Assembly: GCA_039000515.1 (NCBI GenBank)
Contig: JBCFYV010002255.1
Coordinates: forward strand, 23,185,963-23,249,962
Direction of reading: 5' to 3'
From: Timema cristinae
Taxonomy: Eukaryota; Arthropoda; Insecta; Phasmatodea; Timematidae
DNA length: 64,000 bases
Part shown: piece by piece, positions 58,401 through 64,000 of the stretch
How positions within the stretch are numbered: position 1 is the first letter of the stretch
Layout: the number at the start of each line of letters is the position of its first letter
Program-made: the position numbers and the translations under genes
The notes under the pieces: generated by a model
The model's input: only the letters and a program-made list of their open reading frames with translations
Database searches by the model: none
What the model was told of the DNA's origin: nothing

Positions 58401-59638
58401 TTTATTTTATAAACAATAGTAATCTCAACATTGTATCTTAAGTGTTTGTCTTGGACATGATTTAATTTGTACAAAAACATAAGAGAAAAGTTTCTGTTCA
58501 AATGACACTATGCCCATGCCCATTATTCGAGAACAGAATTACTAATCATCATCATCATCATCATCATCAACTCTTTGAATGATTGATGCCAAATTGAATT
58601 TAGAAATAAACAAAGCTAAATATATCCAAGACCAAAGTGCCTCACCAAGCGGTCGTAGTGCAATGTGTACTGGCACTACAGAATTCCGCCATTATGTACA
58701 CACGCTTGAGGTCATGTGTTCTCAGTGCGTGGGAAGCAAGGATGGGTAGAGGGGAATGGGGGTAGCACTGTTCTGGAACATGTTCACACAGTCTAGGCAT
58801 AATTCTAACGCGCGCCGAACAATAGTTCCGTTATCTTCCAATCACAGATGTCGGCACGCACCCAACCTGCGCACATTTTCTTGGGTAAGGCACAATTAGA
58901 GGCGAGCAGCGAACTATGATCCCTCAGGTCAGTCTGAAATGAGTAGTGCCGTGATGTTGTTGCGTTGAGCCTTGTCGTGACGAGTCAATTGGGGCAGAAG
59001 CGGTAAGCCAAAACATCCGCTTATTTTTATTTATAACAAGGTTACACCCGAACGGGTAGTAAGACGCAGTATTTAAATATATCTATATTGCTCCAGCTTT
59101 CATCTGAAAGTTTATTATTTTATTTTATTTTAAAATTAATTCATAATTGCTCACATATTTGGCCTCGTAGGCTAAACTACAGTACTATCTAATCTAGCTT
59201 GACGGTGACAAGGCGTCAAGTGTTCGAATACCTACTGAATGTACTGAGGTGCCCAACCCCCTCACCTCCCATAAATACTTTCTTGATCTCCTTTGACGAG
59301 AATTAGGAAAATTTCATTTAATTCTTAACTATACCTTCTTCATATTTTCCCCATCAGTGTAATAAAACAATTATAAAGCCCTGACATGGTGTCAAAATAA
59401 AATATAGCTCTAACAGCATGCCACATCGTTGTGGATCTCCAGATTGATTGACACCCCTCGTGTCTGCAGAGGTAAAGTCTACCTGTAAGGGTAGTTGTTG
59501 TGATGTTGGGCCTCCCACAGGGATAAAAGGGCCAGAACGTCTTCAGGGTCAAGCTCGAGGTCTCTCTTCAGTCTGGCGACCCCTTGTTGGGTTGCGGGTA
59601 GCGCGTGGGGTACCATGGGACGGAAACTGCTGCTGCCA
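55259..59638 (-). CDS. NVP-like / prohormone-2 neuropeptide precursor, three internal exons
   Basis: Whole-gene entry, partial at both ends. Three exons on the - strand (59638-59483, 56471-56365, 55434-55259) join with GT/AG borders and matching phases into about 146 codons. The product resembles honeybee prohormone-2, source of the NVP peptide: an acidic D(L/I)xxDPEDVLxLLSLWE block after a KR site, then a long acidic spacer, a HYSL motif and a C-terminal KRFMxSRKR. Such precursors are cut at dibasic sites in neurosecretory cells to release small peptides. The exon with the signal peptide and the NVP-like peptide, and the exon after RKRQ, were not found. The identification rests on remembered family sequence and conserved order of motifs. 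Confidence 0.85.
55535..55680 (-). repeat. tRNA-related SINE fragment (family D), second copy
   Basis: It shares ATCGCTATGAAAGGAG, CCCACATTTCACC and GAATTGAACCCGGGA with 19,640-19,765. It also shares GCATACAGAAA with the units at 20,390 and 20,690. It lies in the NVP-like gene intron. Confidence 0.5.
55747..56000 (-). mobile_element. SINE, family C
   Basis: An antisense copy: AGCACCGTATATTACTGACA, GGGATTCAAACCCCGATCTG, GGCCACCGAAGCGAGT. Confidence 0.82.
56014..56259 (-). mobile_element. SINE, family B, with target-site duplication
   Basis: An antisense copy lying directly against the previous SINE. AAGGTACAGTATT flanks it (56,001-56,013; 56,260-56,272). Tail AGCACCGTGTCTTACTACCC, head end GTGTTAGCTAACTACGCC. 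Confidence 0.92.
56365..56471 (-). CDS. NVP-like precursor exon, acidic spacer
   Basis: This 107-base exon lies between cttttctaccag and ccaacg/gtaagc (phase 2 in, phase 1 out). It encodes [20 protein letters not shown] and a run of Asp/Glu ([15 protein letters not shown]). This corresponds to the acidic stretch after the LLSLWE block in the bee precursor. Confidence 0.85.
56610..56852 (-). mobile_element. SINE, family C
   Basis: An antisense copy: AGCATCGCGTCTTACTACAC, GGGATTCGAACCTTGATTTC, CCATGCGACCACCGAAGCGG. It lies in the NVP-like gene intron. Confidence 0.85.
57222..57560 (+). repeat. Minisatellite, about 58-bp unit, six copies
   Basis: The unit contains CAGTGCTGCTATCTACACCT, TTGACACAT and TTCCATCCAAATCAAAAC. 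It lies in the NVP-like gene intron. Confidence 0.9.
58325..58545. repeat. Degenerate copy of the long hairpin element
   Basis: It carries CCAGTTTTTATAGCAAAAAT, TTTTGGACAAAATAAATTAA, CAGTAGATACG and a decayed centre ending ATTATTCGAGAACAG. Confidence 0.6.
59041..59074 (+). mobile_element. Shared SINE tail fragment
   Basis: GTTACACCCGAACGGGTAGT then AAGACGCAGT; no SINE body precedes it. Confidence 0.6.
59483..59638 (-). CDS. NVP-like precursor exon with [13 protein letters not shown]
   Basis: This 156-base exon lies between ttgtgtacag and ccttacag/gtagac. The first base completes a codon and the last two bases (AG) carry over. It encodes [20 protein letters not shown], then ARLKR, then [20 protein letters not shown]. 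The KR is a likely convertase site. The DPEDVL.LLSLWE block is the most conserved part of the family. Confidence 0.88.
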
Positions 59639-59767
59639 CTGTACACAAAACACTTCAACGTCACAACATATTCTCTGATTAAAGATAAAACATAGATTTG
59701 GCCTACCTATAGTTGTATTCTGATAAGAAGAAATTTTAAGAAAATACAAATTAAAAATGAATGCATA

Positions 59768-60269
59768 TCACTAACCGTTTGGGTTATTTGCATGGATGAT
59801 AATTACGCTAGTGGCGTAATAAAGATTAAAACTAGAATTTAGAGGAAATTTACCAGCATTAGCGCCGAGTTAAAATTGGAAACCATTTAGAAAAATAAAA
59901 AAAACATCCTCGATGCACCAAACCGAGATACGACCCCAATCTCACCGTCATTGACAGTCAGTCCAGTGAGAGTACCCGCTTTGGTGGCCGCATGGTCTAA
60001 GGCATCACTCTAGCAATAAACTGGAATGCCGATGACGGGGAGGTCAGGGTTTTATTCCCAGTTGGATATAATTAGGGCGTTTTATCCTAAATGTTTTCCT
60101 ACTCTCTCTCCACGCAAATGCGAGTACATTTCATCCATACAACCTTCCTAATTACTAGATAATTAGCGTGATTAGTAAAGGGAGTATAACCCGAACGGCT
60201 AGTAAAAAGCGGTTATAAAAAAAATATGTGAGAGTGACGTTTAAGACCATTCGTCCATCAAAGCAGATA
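59768..60269 (-). mobile_element. SINE, family C, split by another SINE
   Basis: The antisense outer copy runs 59,768-59,973 and resumes at 60,236 (GACGTTTAAGACCATTCGTC, ATCAAAGCAG). The break is exactly the nested insertion 59,974-60,227. Confidence 0.8.
59974..60227 (+). mobile_element. SINE, family C, nested, with target-site duplication
   Basis: A sense copy: head ACCCGCTTTGGTGGCCGCAT, tail ACCCGAACGGCTAGTAAAAA. GTGAGAGT flanks it (59,966-59,973; 60,228-60,235). Confidence 0.88.
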
Positions 60270-60455
60270 AACTTAATATTAATTTACTTTATTAGTGTTA
60301 TTCCACAAATATCGATGATACCAACAAAACTAAGAACTGCAGAACATGAATTGACAAATCAGTTTACAGTGAGATCTCTTAATAGCAACACCTTCCAGGA
60401 TTAAAAATAGTCTATTATTAAGAAGTGTCTGCTATTTGGAAAAATAATTCTAAAC

Positions 60456-60459
<4 letters not shown>

Positions 60460-60496
<37 letters not shown>

Positions 60497-60762
60497 GTAC
60501 CGCGTCTTACTACCCGTTCGGGTTATACGCACTTACGCTCATGTGTAATGGTAGGGTGATTGTGAGATGAAATGAAGGACTTACAGTTTAACGTGGAATC
60601 CGAACCACGGTGGCGGCCTGGCATTTCCCACATTCACAAGATGTCTTGTCAGAGGTGAAGGAAGGGTTTGGAAATTAGATAAATCTGTGCCAGGACCGAG
60701 GATTGAACCCCGGCTGCCAGCACAGAAGTCTGACACCTTACCCCTAGACCACCAGGTCACCC
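60460..60762 (-). mobile_element. SINE, family A, with target-site duplication
   Basis: An antisense copy with ATT repeats, flanked by TTCTAAACTATT (60,448-60,459; 60,763-60,774). Confidence 0.93.
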
Positions 60763-60900
60763 TTCTAAACTATTAAAAATATATTTTTGTTTGAACACAG
60801 TTTAATCTATATGAGCCTATATAATGTGAGAATCAAGTCAATTAACTAAAACAATCTAAGTGCTGCACTGCGCAGTATTTGTATGTTGGACCTATGATTA

Positions 60901-60904
<4 letters not shown>

Positions 60905-60942
<38 letters not shown>

Positions 60943-61222
60943 GCACCGCGTCTTACTACCCATTCGGGTTATACGCATTTACGCTAATGTATAATGGTAG
61001 AGTGATTGTGAGATGAAATGGAGGATCTACAGTTTAACGTGGGATCCAAACCACGGTGGAGGCCTGGCATTCCAAACATTCACAAGTTGTGATTAATACA
61101 CGTCTTGTCAGAGGTGAAGGAAGGGTTTGGTAATCAGATAAATCTGTGCCGGGACCGAGGATTGAACCCCGGCCGCCAGCACAGAAGTCTGACACCTTAC
61201 CACTAGATCACCAGGTCACCCT
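60905..61222 (-). mobile_element. SINE, family A, insertion variant, with target-site duplication
   Basis: An antisense copy flanked by CCTATGATTAATTA (60,891-60,904; 61,223-61,236). It carries an extra GTGATTAATACAC between AAGTT and GTCTTGTC that other A copies lack. Confidence 0.93.
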
Positions 61223-61236
61223 CCTATGATTAATTA

Positions 61237-61824
61237 ATTGCTGGAGGAATTTAAACCGTTCGCTATTCAGAGGTGTCCGTTAAGGGAGATCTCGCCTTAT
61301 TAAAGTTGTATCAGTAACTTTTGTATTTGCAAAAAAAAAAAGTTTATTTCTATTCAAATTGGAGTGTACTTGCCCAGCTAACCCGTACCGGTGGACACAC
61401 ATACAATGGTGTTTGTTTGTATTATGTAATTTGACTATATATTGGAGTTTAAAAAAGCTGATTTATTTTTAATTATTAAATCGTTTCCCACTCTTTCACC
61501 ACGAAAGAACAGTCACATTTCCTTTAAAATTACAACTTTCTCAGGTATTTATTTACTTTCACACCAAGTACTATTTACTATAAAGCTATACGAATCTTGA
61601 TCACGCTAATGAGGTAGAAGCGAGGCGTGAGTAAATTTAGGTGAATGTATCTACATTAGCGTCGAGTGAGAATGGGAAAATATTAATGATTAAACATCCA
61701 CAGGATACATATGAGTAAGTCAAGTCCCGAACTTCCCGTTGCTGTAAAACCAGACTATACGGCATTGACGTCTGGTTCGCCTACCCACTTACGCGTGTAG
61801 CTCCCCCCACCCCCCTATTAGAGT
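61237..61824. other. Degenerate repeat sequence, no gene recognised
   Basis: At 61,605-61,800 a decayed antisense SINE C-like body is faintly visible (GCGTCGAGTGAGAATGGGAA). The rest is AT-rich. Confidence 0.4.
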
Positions 61825-62060
61825 AGATATAGTCCATTCACCATAGGAGTGGTGCTAACCAACAGTTAGCAGAAGATGTAAAAACGGTGAAGAGAAAATC
61901 ATAATTAAGACAAATTGTTTAGTGGAAGTTTTGTCTGCCAAAAAAGACAACAAATAGATATATGGTCTTGCAGATAATATGGCTTGGCGAATGGATACAA
62001 TGAGAGTAGATGTCAGTTAACACACCCGGTGGCGAATGGGCTATATGTGAATATTCCGAA
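61825..62060 (-). repeat. Dispersed repeat with ATCCATTCGCCA motif, inverted copy
   Basis: CCATTCACCATAGGAGTGGT, GCAGAAGATGTAAAAACGGT and TTGGCGAATGGATACAATGA match the complement of 33,590-33,815. Confidence 0.6.
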
Positions 62061-62564
62061 TGGGTTGTGAGACGCGAAGTAAAAAAAAAAGTATTGATAT
62101 TTCCAAAATAAAATATTTTCTTATTGGCACGATAGCGTTGTTAATATAAAGTTTTGTTTTTATTTTCTCATAACGGTACAGTCAATAATAATAAAGTGTG
62201 TTTTTATGTATAAAGAGGGATGAGCTACCGTCAACAAGCTTTGAAGGTAACGTAAATAACTAACACTTAGAAAAAAAGTTAGGTTTGCAGTTTTAATTTC
62301 GTTTATAAAACGCACTAGAAAATATTTCTATAAACAAGACTTAATAAACTTCACAAATTGTAAACAAACAATAATATTCAAATGTGAATTACAATTCAAT
62401 TTAAGCAACATTTTTATTTTAATATTTCTCTGGTCTTGAGTAAACAATCTTAGACGTTAAATATTTTATTTCAAAATATAAGTTTCGAAACAAAATTAAA
62501 GACAAGTACGACAACGTTAAAATATTATAATGTTACACACAAATTAAATTATTTCAAAACCCAT

Positions 62565-62720
62565 ACCAGTTTCTTTGGTCGAATGGTCTAAGGCGCCACT
62601 CTCACGATATATTAAACTGCCGAAAACGGGGAGGTTCGAATTCTAATTGGGTGTAATATGGGTGGTTTTCCCTAAATGATTTAATGTACATTCTCACTAA
62701 AACTCCACCTCCTTTCTTTC
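62565..62720 (+). mobile_element. SINE, family C, 5' part
   Basis: A sense copy: TTTGGTCGAATGGTCTAAGG, GGTTCGAATTC, TTTTCCCTAAATGATTT. It is interrupted by the antisense SINE that follows. Confidence 0.75.
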
Positions 62721-62734
62721 TAGTTTTTTTTTCT

Positions 62735-62978
62735 ATCACCGCGTCTAACCGTTCGGGTTATACACTTAAGTATTAATTACGCTAATGGGTTAGGAATTGG
62801 GAAGGTAGAATTTAGAGGAGGTGAACTCGCATTGGCGTGGCGGAAGAAAGAAAAACCATTTAGGCAAAACCATCCCCAGTTCACCCGACCGAGATTCGAA
62901 CCTCGATCTTCACGTCCTCAGTAGTCTAACTCAACATGAAAGTAGCGCGTTGGATAACTAACTACGCTACCGAGGCAA
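62735..62978 (-). mobile_element. SINE, family B
   Basis: An antisense copy: ACCGCGTCTAACCGTTCGGG, GAGATTCGAACCTCGATCTT, TAACTACGCTACCGAGGC. Confidence 0.88.
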
Positions 62979-63004
62979 GTCCTTTTAGTTATAGCTTGAA
63001 AAGG

Positions 63005-63281
63005 GTGACCTGGTGGTCTAGGGGTAAGGTGTCAAAACTTCTGTACTGGAGGTCCGGGATTCAATCCTCTGTCCCGGTACAAATTTATCTGATTACCAAA
63101 CCCTTCCTTCACCTCTGACAAGACGTGTATTAATCACAACTTGTGAATGTGTGGAATGCCAGGCCTCCACCGTGGTTCGGATTCCACGTTAAACTGTAGG
63201 TACTCCATTTCATATCACAATCACCCTACCATTACATATTAGCGTAAGTGCGTATAACACGAATGGGTAGTAAGATGCGGT

Positions 63282-63319
<38 letters not shown>
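63005..63319 (+). mobile_element. SINE, family A, insertion variant
   Basis: Head GTGACCTGGTGGTCTAGGGG. It has the same 13-base insertion (GTGTATTAATCAC) as 60,905-61,222, then the tail and TAA repeats. Confidence 0.92.
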
Positions 63320-63320
<1 letters not shown>

Positions 63321-63722
63321 CTTGAAACCCCCGTTTTTTGTTTTGTAACTAGTTATAATTGTTGAACTAACAAAATAAATTATGTCAAAAATATATTAAT
63401 CACGATGTCAAAAGTATTCACGAGCATTTTACCTAACAAAAGGACAGATAAACTTCTGCTGGTAATTGCGCAATTTGCAACGTGATCAAGATATTAAGAT
63501 TGAAAGCGAAGGAGGGGCTTTACTCGGTGGGGGGTTTGTATCCATGGAAACGGGGTAAGGGCTTTGGCTAGAGACGTAAGGCAAACAAGTTTACGTAATA
63601 AGGGGAATACGAGACAATGACAACATTACTCTTAGCGATAACTGTTATAAATGTTTTTAGTCTCTACGATTTTAGTTTGAGAAACATTTTATTGTTTTCA
63701 TTATTATGTATAACAAAAATTC

Positions 63723-63973
63723 TAACACTACGTCTTACTACTACCCATTTAGGTTGTACGCTTATATACTAACTACGCTAATAGCTTTAGGGATTAGTAA
63801 GGCTATATTTAGAGGAAATTAACTCACATTTGCCTGTAGGTAGAGTGTAAAACCATTTTGGGAAAAAAAACCTTAATATATCCGACCGAGATTCAAAACT
63901 CAATTTCCTCGTCGTTGGTAGTCTAATTTACTGTGAAAATAGCGCGTTAGACCATGTGGCCACCTGAACAGGT
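63723..63973 (-). mobile_element. SINE, family C
   Basis: An antisense copy: ACTACGTCTTACTACTACCC, GAGATTCAAAACTCAATTTC, CCATGTGGCCACCTGAACAG. The ATT run that follows to the window end (63,974-64,000) probably begins yet another antisense SINE. Confidence 0.8.
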
Positions 63974-64000
63974 ATTATTATTATTATTATTATTATTATT

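Overview
This is nuclear DNA of an animal, almost certainly an insect: AT-rich, intron-bearing and crowded with transposable elements. The evidence for an insect is an insect-type gustatory receptor with the C-terminal TY(x5)Q motif, a neuropeptide precursor matching the honeybee prohormone-2 / NVP-like family, and a GPI-anchored 5'-nucleotidase split by kilobase introns. The mass of tRNA-headed SINEs would suit a large-genome insect such as a hemipteran, but the order cannot be fixed from the sequence alone.

Three host genes are supported. (1) A 5'-nucleotidase / CD73-like ecto-enzyme lies on the + strand from before the window to 39,074. Eight exons are visible, running from the LGNHEFD motif to a C-terminal GPI signal; the first exons lie upstream. 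Seven of the eight join in one frame; the seventh (35,133-35,335) has an apparent one-base frameshift. (2) An intronless gustatory receptor lies at 44,653-45,939 (+), with a TATA box and a polyadenylation signal. About 4 kb downstream is the start of a second receptor, cut off by a SINE tail. (3) Three in-phase exons of an NVP-like / prohormone-2 neuropeptide precursor lie on the - strand (59,638 to 55,259). Its signal-peptide exon and last exon were not found.

Inside the nucleotidase intron between 16,137 and 26,538 sits a 6.8-kb element with terminal inverted repeats of roughly 270 bp (16,537-23,337), inserted in a tandem array. It has the look of a Polinton/Maverick: AGTAG ends and a protein-primed type B DNA polymerase, here frameshifted and truncated before the polymerase domain. 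Upstream of the polymerase, on the same strand, is a five-exon gene with a TATA box, all introns in phase 1 and an uninterrupted frame of about 213 codons. I do not recognise its product. An intact spliced gene beside a dead polymerase is the most unusual thing in the window.

Most of the rest is repeats. Three tRNA-headed SINE families (A, B and C below) share one 3' tail, with a CCCGAACGGG palindrome followed by (TAA)n. There are about 30 copies, several with clear target-site duplications, some nested, and one only 48 bp long. Other elements are LINE remnants (4.4-5.06, 14.2-15.57 and 53.8-54.1 kb), a 671-bp PIF/Harbinger element with TAA duplications, a DDE transposase remnant, long hairpin elements, a palindrome with tRNA-like arms, and minisatellites, several lying against splice sites of the nucleotidase gene. 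Some stretches look like collapsed homopolymers, so assembly errors may explain some of the frameshifts.
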